Positions 22,975 to 36,100 of a stretch of 64,000 bases of DNA are shown piece after piece. The stretch's first letter is position 1; each line of letters starts with the position of its first letter. Made by a program: the position numbers and the translations under genes. Source of the DNA: Colletes latitarsis (Eukaryota; Arthropoda; Insecta; Hymenoptera; Colletidae); NCBI RefSeq assembly GCF_051014445.1, contig NC_135147.1:28610479-28674478 (forward strand), in the 5' to 3' direction. The notes under the pieces were generated by a model, which had not been told where the DNA came from, did not search any database, and was given only the letters and a program-made list of their open reading frames with translations.

Positions 22975-25076
22975 ATGGGATATTTGAAGTCCATAGGTAC
23001 CGTAATCATATATATCGGTCTTTTCTTAAGTGTTATCACCTTTTTGCCAGGTTTACCTCCAGAAACAGACTTTTCCGAATACAGGTATGATATTTTCTAC
23101 ATTTTATAACGACGTAAGTTTGAATTGTACGAAACATGTAACCAAATTATAATAAATGTTTTAGTATAAAGCTTCCTACCGAGCCACAAAATCGGTTTGA
23201 GCTAAAAAATCGACTACAGGGAGCAGAAGTATTGTTTTCTGGAACAATCAAAGGTCCAGAAAGTTTTGCTTCTTATAATGGAGAATTATATACTGGTATA
23301 CATGGAGGTTATGTCGTGAAAATCGAAGAAAATCACATTGTACCAATTGTAAAATTTGGTAAAAAATGTGGTACGTAAAAATAGTTATAAAATTATTGGA
23401 ATATCATAAGTAGTATCATATATATTTAAAACAAAACGGTTTTTGCAGATGGTTTATGGCAAGAAGAGAAATGTGGAAGACCTTTGGGTTTACAATTCAA
23501 TAAAAAAGGAGAATTATTTGTAGCTGATGCTTACTATGGTATTTTTAAAGTTGATGTTAATACCAGACAATACATAAATATAGTTAATAATTCTGTACCT
23601 ATTAATGGAAAAATTCCAAAAGTTATTAATGCTTTGGATATTGCCAAGAATGGAGATATTTATTGGACAGATTCTAGTACAGATTTTGTTCTTCATGATG
23701 GAGTAAATGCATTTTTAGCTAATCCATCTGGAAGGTATGAATTTCAAATTTGAAATGCTTGTTCTACCATGTACAAACATGTAATAACATTCATTTTCAG
23801 ACTTATTCGATACAATGTTGTGACAAAAAAGAACGAAGTATTACTACAAAATTTGGCATTTGCAAATGGAGTTTTATTAAGTGATGATGAAAGTTTTATC
23901 ATTGTACTAGAATCTCTTACTTCGCGTATTATTAAGTACCATTTGAAAGGCCCAAAGATGGGGCAACAGGAAATCTTTGTAGAAGCTTTACCTGGTCTGC
24001 CAGACAATGTACATAGTGATGGACAAGGAGGCTTCCTAGTGACTTTAATTCAATATGTGGATCCTGAATATCCTTTCATAGCTCAGTCTCTTATGCCACA
24101 TCCATACATACGAAAAATGTTAGTGAGATTATTATATTTGATAGAAGCTCCATTTAAATTATTGCAAGATGTTTATCCAAATTATTATGCAGAAAGAGTT
24201 TTGCATTCGATAGGATCTTTTGATACTTCAAGGATTTTGGATACAAAAGAAACTTCTATAGTACTTAGATTGAATAAAGCAGGAAATATCTTAGATGCTT
24301 TATATTCAGAAGATGGAAGTGTTCATAGCATATGCTCTGCTTACATTCATAATGGATATTTGTGGCTAGGTTCTCCTTGGAATGAATATATCATGAGAGT
24401 TCCACTAAAACAAGCATTACCAGATTTAAAAGACAGTATGAGAAAGCAGGCAGAAAACGAACCACTTCCAACGGTTGCAAAGAAAAATGTTAAACTAGAA
24501 ACGAAACCTACAAATGCTAAACCAATTGTTCAAGGAACAACACCAAAGTCTACAACTACAACTCCCGAACCAACAGCTAAAGTACCAACAACGCAAAAAC
24601 CAGTTGTAGATTCGAAAACACAAAAACCTGTTGCAGATGCAAAAACTCAAAAGCCAATCGTGGATTCGACGACACAAAAGCCAGTTACAGTTACAACAAC
24701 AAAAAAACCAATTGCAGATACAAAAACTCAAAAACCAGTCGTGGATTCAGTGACACAAAAGCCAATCACTGATGAAAAAGTACTAAAGTCTACAATGCAT
24801 TCACACCCAACTACTACCACTTCCAAACCTTCTTCATCCCCACCTACTGAGAAAACGGTAACGAAGGAAACTACGAAGAATACGTCAAAGGATATTAAGA
24901 AAGACAATATAAAGGAGAATAAGAAAGATAACGTTAATGCAAAGACATCAAATGTAAAAACCGAATCGTCAGAGAAAGGTAACAAAGCGACGGTAAGACC
25001 AAAGTCTGATGGATCCGTTAAAGATAATATTCGCGGTACTCAGTCTGAAAAATCCAAGCCAGTAGAGAAAAAGTGA
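22975..25076 (+). CDS. Hmu: Hemomucin / APMAP-like strictosidine synthase-related membrane protein
   Basis: Type II membrane glycoprotein of the strictosidine-synthase-like (APMAP) beta-propeller family; the insect hemomucin is a surface mucin of haemocytes and gut. Exons 22975-23084, 23165-23370, 23449-23734 and 23801-25076 give 625 residues. Residues about 5-27 form a signal anchor (SIGTVIIYIGLFLSVITFLP). The propeller spans about 60-430, with DGLWQEEKCGRPLGLQF, DIYWTDSSTDFVLHDG, FANGVLLSDDESFIIVLES and GLPDNVHSDGQGGF typical of the family. The C-terminal 190 residues are Thr/Lys/Pro-rich, with seven consecutive 9-residue repeats (listed separately) and a Lys-rich end. The mucin tail is what distinguishes hemomucin from plain APMAP. 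Enzymatic activity is not established for the insect proteins. Confidence 0.93.
24591..24779 (+). repeat. Seven tandem 27-bp repeats in the hemomucin mucin tail
   Basis: Seven contiguous 27-base units encode 9-residue repeats of the form T-Q/K-K-P-V/I-x-D-x-x (TQKPVVDSK, TQKPVADAK, TQKPIVDST and so on). The unit number fits the 189-base span exactly. Threonines next to prolines suggest O-glycosylation. Such a block is expected to vary in copy number. Confidence 0.9.
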
Positions 25077-26251
25077 TTCCGTTAAGAAATAAAGAATGCT
25101 CTAATTTTTAATTAAGACATCAGTCCAAGTTTGAATTAAAACTTGATTATATTCCATTACATATTATTACAGGTTCTACATATTCCAAACATATCGTCAT
25201 AATTGTTCTGATGTTACAGATTTTTTAACATCCATACATTCACTGTATTAATGATAAAGAGTTTGCTTTTTATTTATGTTTTCTTAACAGAGTTTCATAC
25301 AATGATATTACGATTATTTTATTTTGTTATAATTTTTATATTTGTGGTTTAAAGGTCAGAAAACGCATTAGACTGTGATTTAGATTTATATATAAAGTTG
25401 AAAATAATGTTGTTTTTGCAAATTTTTCCATATCACAATACAGTATGTATACTAGTATCATATTTGGTACATATATATTATATATATATAATATTTGTAT
25501 ATATATATATATATATATGATATAAATATGCCATCTGTAATTTTATTTCATTGTATAACAAAGTTCAAGTTTAAATGGAAAACGGTATTTTATTATAAAC
25601 TTGTTGTTTTGATATTTTTTAATTAACATTCCAAAAAACAATATATTCTATAATAGAGTAAGATAAAATATTAAAATTATTGTTCTATATAAATAAGATA
25701 ATTTATATTAGACCAAATCTATTTGTAAAACTGAAATCATTCCCTTATGGGATTAAAATTGTTTGGTGTAACCATAAAAATAATATGAATCTTCCATTAA
25801 ATTTTTCATTTATTTTTGTATGTGATCTATTTTTCTGCTTGAAACATGTTAAACATGTCTATATATCTATCGAAGCGAAAATAAAAATATCGTTTCTCAT
25901 TACTGCAAAAAGATCTATGTCTGTACTTTAATTATAGTTCTTCTTTGGCTAAACAATATATGAGCAAATTAATTTTGTGCATGGTGATATATAGTGATGT
26001 TCTTAATTTTATATAAAAATTGGTAAAAGGTTGTATAAATGGTATAAAAATAAACTTCTTTTTTTAAATATTGCTTTTTTACTACCATAAATATTTATAG
26101 CAGATTATTCTCAATTTATAATTTTTTAAAAATTTTCAAATAGATATTTTACTCTGTAGCAGATTTTAGTAATATTGTAAGTAAACTATAAAAATATATA
26201 TACCGGTTTGTAAGTAATTATGCTAATGTAAGTCAACTGCAGGAAATATGC
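25077..26251. other. 3' flanks of hemomucin and the C3orf33-like gene
   Basis: AT-rich convergent 3' region with several polyadenylation-like signals. It contains an (AT)n microsatellite at about 25,470-25,518. No coding exon is supported. Confidence 0.5.
25470..25518. repeat. (AT)n microsatellite
   Basis: Alternating TA/AT runs interrupted once by AATATTTG. Simple-sequence repeat, likely length-variable. Confidence 0.9.
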
Positions 26252-27224
26252 TTAAAAATTAAATCTTTGTACTATAAACATAGGCAAAATAGACTTTAGT
26301 TTTTCATATAATTTTTGCTGAACTTTCCACAAAATTGTGGGTTGTTTAGCAAAATGCCAATATCCGTTCCTTTTACGTTCAGCTAGTTTTTGTGCATTTA
26401 ATAAACATTTTTCATAATTTAAGATTTCTTTGTTTTTTAACATTAATTTCAATGAATCTTTATTTACTGTAGCAAAACCAAGTTTCACTAATTCCTCCCC
26501 AATTTTTATGTATTCCTGCAATAAACTCAATATAAATATATAAATAGAAAATATAATAAAAAATCAATAACATTTTTTACCTGATTTTGTTGGAGCATAT
26601 TAACTGTACAATTTAAGTATTCTGTATCTTTAGATAAAGGTGTGAAAATTATTTCTTTTCTGTTGACAATTGTCTGTAACCAACTGATACCTAAAAATAA
26701 ATATTAATTAATTGAATATACACATGAATATTTAAGTAATACTTACCATTAGCAGTTACATTAACTCCAGCTATTTTAACTGGTAGATACTTTGAATTAT
26801 TCAATCGAGGCAAGGGTATTACTGGCTTGTGATCAACCATAAGAAGCACTCCAGAACTAGGTTCTATACGTATCACAGTACCTCGAAGTGGAACTTTATT
26901 GTACAAAAAATGAGATGGTACACTGGATGGTTTTCTAAATTTAGCAAACTAAAAAACAATAACAAAGAACATAAACTACTCGATTAAATGAAATGCATTA
27001 TCAATGTGTATCATACATACAGGCCTAACTCGATAGAGTGCAACAACCAAACTCATACTTGCAATGCCATAACTGACAACCTAAAATTAAAAATGTAATG
27101 TAAGTAGGTAAGTATAATTTAGTATTATAGCAAAATATAGGTTAGGACGTACCTTAACGATTTTGTTATTCGTTTCGTTAAAAACGATGAATCTTTCATA
27201 GATAGTTAGTTTTTTCTCGGACAT
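26252..27224 (-). CDS. C3orf33-like protein (staphylococcal-nuclease-like fold)
   Basis: Homologue of the poorly known vertebrate C3orf33 family, which carries an SNase/thermonuclease-like fold behind an N-terminal membrane segment. Exons 27224-27153, 27080-27021, 26948-26747, 26690-26581 and 26515-26252 join in frame to 235 residues. A hydrophobic segment (VVSYGIASMSLVVALYRVRP) occupies residues 25-44. The core has VPLRGTVIRIEPSSGVLLM, HKPVIPLPRLNN, LPVKIAGVNVTANGISWLQ and EELVKLGFATV, which follow the family order (RGRLRRI, IPITLP, VKLAGVELAETGKAWLQ, RRGLG in the human protein). Catalytic nuclease residues are not obviously conserved, so enzymatic function is doubtful. Confidence 0.85.
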
Positions 27225-27957
27225 TTTTAATCAATTTTATTGTTTATCTGAAAAAACACTACACGTTAATACCTGCAAGCGTTTCGGATAAAATATTTCA
27301 CTGAATTCATAAATATCCAAGTATTCGATCATCAATATTATTATACATATTCGCAAAATAATCAAAAACTTAACAATAATGAATGGTTTTTCTTATATTT
27401 GGAATTTAACTTCGTAAATTAAGTTAAATAATTTAAATTTCAAAATAAGAATTGTACAATAATTATATATTTTCCATAAAAACATTTTCATTTTATACAC
27501 TTGAAAAAGATTTATACTGCAATAGCAGTTTGTTTACATTTAACTTTATGTATAGGAAATTATATGAAAATATGTAATAAACGACACATGTATATAGTCA
27601 AAGATAAACCAGTAAACTAGTAAAAGAAATAAACTTATATTGTAAAGTGTATATATTGCAATAAAGCATTAACGTCATATTATTTTAATAACTACGTGGC
27701 AAGTTTTCACGCAAACTTTTTTCGTTTACTTTCAAAATCCACTTTCATTTACCTTATTCTCACGTGTTGAGTACATACGTGCGTCAGTGCACGCTGACAT
27801 CACATTTGCAGTCAAGGTGTCAAGCAAATGTATTAAAAAGATTGTGGTATTATTACGTCTCTAACAAATGTGTTTAGTACATATATAAATATCATAGTGT
27901 ATAGTAAGTGATTTACAAGGAAACAATTGAAGGACTGATAACAAATACGTTGTAAAA
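27225..27957. other. Divergent intergenic region
   Basis: AT-rich spacer between the C3orf33-like gene (minus) and the next plus-strand gene. It should contain both promoters. No other feature is visible. Confidence 0.45.
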
Positions 27958-29954
27958 ATGTTTCGTGATGGTCAATATCTGGAAGTAATAAAGGTATCAC
28001 GATCAACAGCTGTCAACAGCTGTTAATAGATGATCCTGCATCTAACAAGTAAAACAGAAGCTGTATTCGTAGGCTTCAGATAATTGTTTAGCTACGGCTG
28101 TAGTTACCGTTCAAGAGAAGATTATGAAAATTAGAAAGAAAAAGGTTTTGACCAATAAGTGGCTTGATCTTGAGGATTGGGCTGCACTGTATGCAATTTT
28201 GGAGAAAGCGATTTTACGTAACGTTCGAAAGGAAGGATTATCTCCAGATTCTGAGAAATTGAAGGGGAAAAAATCTACCCGACAACTAGAAGTCACGTAA
28301 GCAATATAATGTTTCATTCTTTAATGTAACTGTTTTTAGCACCAGTTGGATCGTACTTCTTCGCGAAACAAACGTACGTGTACATTTGCATAGATTAAAT
28401 ATTCATCATAGTAATCCTTCGACGACATTACGTTGAAAATAAATATATCATTGTTTCTAAAATACTACATTATGATAAAGAAAATATGTACGATGCTGAT
28501 ATTATTATCAAGGTCAAATTAAGGCTTCTAAGGCCCGGGGCTGAGGAACAATCGGAGGCACTCTTGATTCGAGAAGTAGGGGATAGCGGGATTTGTAGAT
28601 ATTTTTAAAAGGGAAAATATTGTTTTTAAAAATTGTCTTACCCAGCTTTTTCTCGTAAGTCATTTATACATGTACATACGTTGAAATCAAGATTTTAAAA
28701 ATGATTTAATTTATTGAAAGAGCATTAGCAAATCGAAAATAATTTTTTCGTTAAGTATTTGTAGAGAATTCTTTTATTATTTAAAAAAATCAGACTCCTG
28801 AATCGGTACTTGGTTAGTACTATACTTTTTCTGTAAATAAATAATGTACTGATAATGTAGACATGTAGTTTTCAAATTAATAGTATCAAGTTTTATTATC
28901 CAGTGGCGTAACTGGGTTTGCGTGTGAAAAATCGGCTAATTATTTTTTAAACTATACATGTCTTTTTTATAATTTCGTAATTTTTCTCTAAAAAATTAAG
29001 AATACTATATTATTCTTTTGTAATAGTATACGTGATTTGTAGGAAAATATTAATTTTTCTCTAAAATGATTCTACTATAAATTTTAACACGCAAGTCCTA
29101 GAATCGTTGATTATGCCACTGCGACTATTGTTACTATAGATATTTAAACAGATATTTTTATAAATCATAGATATACGTTCGAACCATCAGAAAACGTAAA
29201 AGATGTTGCATCATTGCCTACGATCAGAGTAAATGTATCTCCCGCGAAAAAAAAATTGGGTAAGACAAAATTGTCGGAATCAACATCAGAAAAAAATGTT
29301 CACAATCGAACGTCAGAAAAATCTCAACGCGATGCTACTGATTCCACACACCAAACAAATAGACACGATACTTTACCAAAGAAATTGGAAACGAATAATT
29401 TTATCACAAAGGTATCCTCTGATACGAAAAAAGATAGAACCAAAAGATATTTACAGCTAGAAAGCTCGGGGGATACTACGTTGGAGGAGTATGTCCCGGA
29501 TACACCAGTTACAAAAAAATTATGCACACATTTGAAATATATACCGAGTAGAAAGAGTATGTTGGAACAAATCCAAGTATCTTCAAATGAGTACTCCCCA
29601 TCCATATCGGATAATAAAAGCGTAACGGAAGTTGTTCGATATATTCCGAATTCCGTGGATTCGTCGAAAGTGTCTTACGAAACGTACGAACCTAGTTCGA
29701 CGACCAATGTAAATCTTCCCGAGCTATACGTTCCCAATTCGAAGGGAATCAAAGCTTCCATTGAAGAATATCAACCAGATTTTACTAGTAAATCGATGAA
29801 ATTTGATGACAGTTACGTGCCGTCAAGTGTCCAATTAATTAATAAAGACTCGATAAAATCATCGGTAAAGCTTAAGAAAGTCCAATCAAAGAAGTACTCG
29901 TCGCGACAAAAAGAGACATCGAGCAAGAGAAATATTTGCTTACCTGAAATGTAA
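27958..29954 (+). CDS. Unrecognised protein with repeated Tyr-x-Pro motifs (347 residues)
   Basis: Not recognised. Exons 27958-27993, 28073-28296 and 29171-29954 join with GT-AG introns and matching phases to 347 residues. The N-terminal 86 residues look folded (KVLTNKWLDLEDWAALYAIL, EKAILRNVRKEGLSPD). The C-terminal two-thirds is Ser/Lys-rich and disordered, with eight spaced motifs of the type Tyr-x-Pro followed by D, S or N: YVPDT, YIPSR, YSPSI, YIPNS, YEPSS, YVPNS, YQPDF, YVPSS. Similar scattered Y-x-P motifs occur in the REXO1/Elongin-A-binding family, but no exonuclease domain is present here, so I do not claim that relation. Basic composition suggests a nuclear protein. Confidence 0.75.
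28911..29121. mobile_element. MITE-like element, CAGTGGCGTAA-type ends
   Basis: Lies in the second intron of the Y-x-P gene. The left end reads CAGTGGCGTAACTGGGTTTG and the reverse complement of the right end starts CAGTGGCATAA; both then carry TTGCGTGT about 10-25 bases inside. No coding capacity. The flanks show no clear target duplication, so the superfamily is left open. Confidence 0.6.
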
Positions 29955-30171
29955 TTTGATAGCGAATATCAAACAAGATATATAAATCAGTGTACAATAT
30001 TGTTTGTAACAAATAGGAAATATAAATATTTTTTAATTTTACTATAACATGGTCAACACCATGATGCTGTACAATAAATATAATTTGAATAAAAAAGGGA
30101 TATATTTTCAATAGAAATAGTTGTTCATTACTATTAAAAATTAATTTCTCAATATGTATATAAATTGGTCA

Positions 30172-33100
30172 TTAACGATCATTGTCCTCATTTTCTGAAA
30201 CTGGTTCATCCACTAAATTTTGTATTAGCTCAAACTTATGATCTACACTTTCGTCTTTGACATCTTGGTGTTCATCATCTATTTGATTCAGTTCTTCATC
30301 ATCTGTATCATCATCTGCTCCAGGATGAGCAGGAACTTTGTGAGTCGGACTACCAGGTGTCTGCATCGTACCTGGTTTCTGCCACATCTTTTGCGATTCC
30401 TGTAATTTACAATTCAACGTCAATAATCGTTTTTGCATTATTATAGAGTTTAGTAAGTATGATGACAAATTCACTTTACCTTCATACCGCTAACTTTCTC
30501 CATGTAATAATCATATACAAACTTAGCCATATGAGGCATATCTTCGATTTCCATTGGTGGAGTAGATGGAATAGCATCATTGAGTCTGTCGGTAGGATAA
30601 TGTTCTTGTGGGAGGAGTTGTAATTTCAATGGTCGCTGCATTAGCTGATCGAATGCAGGTGTCAATTCGAAACAGTTCTTGAAAAGGGATACCCTAGCAA
30701 ACACGTAAAGGCCCAGTCGAGCTCTTGACATCGCCACAACCAAACGTCGTGCATCCCGTAAGTGACCCACGGCGCGTGTCTTTACGAGAGATAGCAATAT
30801 GTAATCATTCTGTTGACCCTGATACTTGTCAACTGTTGTTACTTTATTCGGTCGACCAATTAAAGGATTGCTGGCGCATCTTATATTTATCACATCTCTG
30901 ATTAAATGTTTCTGTCCATTATAAGTGGTCAATATACTAATCTTGTCGGCTGGATAACCAAGGAGGCGCATGTACATAAATACAGCCACGCAATATTCAG
31001 CTTCGGCAAGATTTTGATAGAAATAAGCACTGGGTTCGCTCTCGCCCACTCCATTGAAATCTTCAACGTTAATGAGTTGAAAGTCATATAGAAATCCAGC
31101 GTTTGCTACTAGATACTCCGGGCTGCGTTCCACGTGCGCAAGATTGCCCAGTTTTTTGTATCGCCAATTGTAAAGATTACAAATGCTGGGTCTGGCACGA
31201 CCTTGACCATCAAGATCGACTGTGGGCACGCCCAACCGAACGAATCTTGCAAATAGGGATTGCTCCATGTTTGAATATTTTTGGAAAGCCATGTTTTTGA
31301 TAACTGGTGGCAGTTGATGGTGATCTCCTATCATTATCCAACGTTTCAATCGATTGTATCCGTCTTGTGGATTTTGCAGCAACAACGGTATGAAAGTTTC
31401 TATTTCCAAAATTTGTGCAGATTCTTCCATAAGTATGTTGTCATATTTGAAGCCCATGTCTACGAGCTCGCGCCTTTTAAGCGCAGCGTGAGTACAAGTC
31501 ATAGCAATCACTTTTGCTTCTTTGACTAATAAATATTTTGACCTATCTAAACCGGATCGCAATAATTCAAAAGCCCTAAATTCTTCCAGTTGTGCAAATA
31601 TCCTTTCTATATACCTATGAAATCGATACGTAGTAAACATTTAATACTAATGTATTTATTATATAAACGCTGATATTTCGTATGAACTTACCGAAAACAG
31701 CTACGTGCTATCTCGAGATCTTCTACAAACATATTACGCTTAAATAATGGCTGTGGTGCATTATCGAAAAATTTATGAAATGGAAATTCCTCGTCAACGA
31801 TAAACGCAGACGGTAAACCTTTCCCAGTACCCTGCCTTTGTTTAATTCGAGATTCAAAACGTTCCCATCTCGTTAATATTTGATACATAAAGAAATGTCC
31901 TGCCGTTTCGCAAGTGTATGCTACATCACCTTTTACATTTAACGATTCCTGATAAAAGACAAATATTCCTTGCATGAATATTCACATACGAAACATGGAC
32001 AGTTACACAACCATACGTATACAGAGTGTTTGGCCACCCCTGGGGAAAATTGTAATGGCAGTTTCTAGAGGCCAAAATAAAACGAAAATCAAGAAATTGA
32101 TATTCTTGATTTTCATCTTATATTGACCTCTAGAATCTCCTATTAAAATTTTTCCCAGGGATGGTCGAACACCCTGTATAATAGATTACATACCTGCAGT
32201 CTTTGAACTTCCATTAAAAGATCTAGGCGCTTAGCTAAGACATAGTTAACCCTTCCGTATCTACTGAAATCTTTTTCGGTTTCTAATGCCTCTTCTCCGT
32301 GACCAAGACGCAGCAAATGTCTCTCATCAATATCGAGTGCCATGATCTTTTCAAAAAGTTGATTCAGTGCTTGATTAGAGTGCGTAACTATAAGTGTCCT
32401 TTGATTGGGAAAATTATGATAAAGATTTGAAATAATCTGAACAGCAACGTCCGTTTTACCAGTACCGGGAGGACCTACGACAAGTGTCAAGCCTGGTTGC
32501 ATACCGGCACGAATGGCTTCAACTTGCGTTGGTGTAAAAGGAATTTGATTTCTATAATAAAATTATAGAATACTATACAATACTAGAACAATACATAACG
32601 TTCATATTATTAACATAGATTCAATATTTACATACTTTTTTGGTTCATTAGCTTTGTAAGGGCCTCGACTAGGCGGTACGTGTGGTTCAACTTTAATAAC
32701 TTTCTTTTTTGGTTCATTATCGTGTTTAGCAAGGACATCTTCAAATATTAGGCGGAAAGGCCGCACTAGCTTTTTTCCATTATCGGTAGCAACTAGGCTT
32801 TCATACTGAGGAAAACTACCCCTTAAATGATCTATGTCAAGAAACGTATCGTTGAAATCCATTGTTGCGATTTCATTTGGCATTCTACATACGGAAATAA
32901 ACATAAATGTTTCCGGGTTATTTCAGTAAGATTTTTTTTACTTACCTAGAATAACGAGCTGCACCAGGGTCACCATATCCAAGAATTATATCATGAAGCC
33001 AATCAGGGACAACGCATTCTGTATTCATAAGCTCTCTGATCGTTTCTAGGACCGCCTTAAAATTATTCTCTTTTGGCTTGCGTCTCATTATAATGTTAAA

Positions 33101-36100
33101 TCCTTCATATACATCCTCGCCACCGTGACTAGCATTGTCCATGTCGATTCGATACTGATTGGAATCTAGCCAGACTCTGTACGTTCGAGTGTCTCCAGGT
33201 AAAATAGGTCGTGGTTCAGGACCATCTTCGATTACTCTGCCATTTGAGTCTAGCATACCTTCGACCTCGCATCCCCGAACAGTTGTTAGTCCAACTTGTG
33301 GTACGAAAGGCAACTTGTGACTATATTTGGTGCCTGCATGCAAGCAAAGTGTCGAACGAAACGTTTCAACTAACTGATCATCGAAATTAAGCTTACGTTA
33401 TAGTCTATTTTTATACAGTACCGATTGGATTCTGGGGCTTGACCGTAATGAGAAAACATACATCGTGCTTTCGAAGGTTCTCCCATTCAGATTTGATTTC
33501 TTTGCGGACACTTAAATTTATCGTAACATCAGCGCGTACCCTCGATGGCCTTTTCTCGCCAATATTAGGCTTTGCCACTTCGACTACAGCAAATTGAGTG
33601 ATGGGTTGAGCCATCCTGGCCCAGCCACCAAAATAAACACCACCATCTTCGGCCCGCCTAAGCGAGACAAATAAAAGATCTCGTCTACCGTATGTCATAC
33701 GAGAGTTTTTAATTTATTAAAATGAAACTGGGCTTACCAAGGACTCAATCTGCTTACTGCATCCTCGATGTCCTGGCGTATCTCATCTGCGAACGACCAA
33801 TGTCATCATTCACTGTATTAATCATGCGTTAAGACGATCAGAATTATTTCATACGTACAGGTCGACTCTAGGCGGAATAGATTAAAATTCCTCAGCAAGT
33901 AATCGTGCAGAGTAAGGAATTGCAAATTTAATTTTGGTAGGGCTAAACAACCTTCGCCAGAAAAGTACTCTGTCGGCACGATACTTTCGTTCCAGATGAT
34001 CTCTTCCGTTGGATAAAGCGGCATTTCGTTCAACTCTTCCAGTTGAGAAGCTCTGCGCTCGTGACGCGATATCTGCAATTTAATTCCACGTGTTATTATT
34101 AAAGTTTGTAGAAACGAAGTTTTTTATAGCTTTGATCGTTTACCAAGAGTTCTTGAAGAAACTCTATGTCGTATCGATACCAATTTTCATCCTTTTCTCG
34201 TTCCTCGGACGGTACTAAGCTGAGATAACTCGCGATCGATCTCAATTTTTCTCGGCTGGAAAATGGAATAGAAACGATTTACAAGCGATCGGACAAAAAG
34301 AGTGTTAAAAGGTAGAAAACAGTATGAAATATCACCTAAGCGAGCCGAAATGTTTGTAAAGCGCTTCTCTTGTATCGACGCTCGCCACGTTCGTCAACGC
34401 GAAGCTTCGTAGATCCGGGAATTTTGCGAACACAGCTTTCTACGCAAAATTTTAATTTTATTTCTCAATTTACACTGGTCAACAAATTATAACCAACAGT
34501 TGAAATAATGACTACTTTATACCTGAAGCGACGTGATCTTGGTATAGTGTAACTGTGTCATATCGTGATCCGTGAGAGGATCGCCACTTTCCTCGTTGAT
34601 TTCGAATCTGGCGTAAAATTTTAGCATTTCCAGTAGCTAGAAATAAGAGAACATTGTAACTTTGTAATTGCAATTGTAAGTTTGTAACATCCTATATACG
34701 ATTTGCTAATTATTTCCCTGAATATCTTGTTTCGAAGTGAATCGGATATTATTAATGAAGGTTGGCGGTTCGATTGATGCGAATAATCGTGTCTACGTCG
34801 CGTAATGACGAAACGTTGCCTCAATAAAAGATTTAACGAGTCTATATCCTCCAGCTGTACAGTTCCAAGATTACAGTCACAAAGCTTAACATAACATTAG
34901 CTTTTAGATCATTGATCGAGCTCGTTATTGGTAGCAATTAGAAGGTAACATATACAACTAGATCTTGATCACTTCCCATTAAGTTAATCTTGAGTCTTTA
35001 TTTAATCAATTATATACAAGCAGATAAAATAAAATTAAAGTAGAGTTCATTTTCTGCCAAGATTAATGTCGTAGATAAATAAAATGGCTATCCTTTGTTT
35101 TCTATTTATTATATTTTATAATAAATAATGGGAATAGAAACAATAGATAAGAAACAGCTGACAAATATTTTTCGGATAAATCTAACTCAAAATCTGACTC
35201 ACTTCTTCAAAAGATATTTGAATAGTTATCGATAGTTGGCTGAAATAAACACGATTCTTACGAATCAGTGACTCTTGGTTTGATTATTACTATCGATTAT
35301 CAGACTCTTACTAGAAACGATCAATTCATCGCACTGAGTGGTTCGATAAGTTTATCTTCGATTCCATTACCGAATTCAAATAGCTTGAAAATTATAATCT
35401 ACGCTCAACAGGTTGATTGTCACGGTAGTAAAAAGTCAACATTTTGTTTTTAGATAATTAATACTACGCATTGGATATTATATTGAATGACTAATCGTGA
35501 AATATCCATTTTATCAGAAGTCGTTACCATTGTTCTAAATAATTACTCATAACGACTACTTAATAGAATTTTGAAATCTAAATTCTTAACGCTACCAAAT
35601 CCATCAGACCAAGACTCGATATCATCATTTAGCGATTTGTTTGGTCTAGCTGTGCTATCATTAAAACATACACGTTTCTATAATTGTTTATTCATTATAT
35701 TCTGACTAGGTAAACAATGATAATATCGCCAGCCTTTGCCATTAGCTCTTCTTTTATCAGCAAGTTATACAACAAACTCTCTTACATAATCGACTATGTT
35801 GATTCCAACATTTTTATACAAAGACAATGAAAAATCTGAAATTATATAATTTTTAGATAAATCTAACCGAATAGAAGTCTCTTATATTTTGTCATAAACG
35901 GGAATGAGTGACTCCACTGATTCCGATATCTACGAATTAGTCAGAGTTTTCTACAAATGTACATTGTTTCGGATCGAGCGTGCTCGAGGAGGGCAAGGTT
36001 GATTAAACGAAAGTTCAAGAGCAGTTTCGAACGGTGCAGCATCGCGAACGCAAGGAACACTATTCCGGCGATGAAACACGGCCCGCGTAGCATGATTGCA

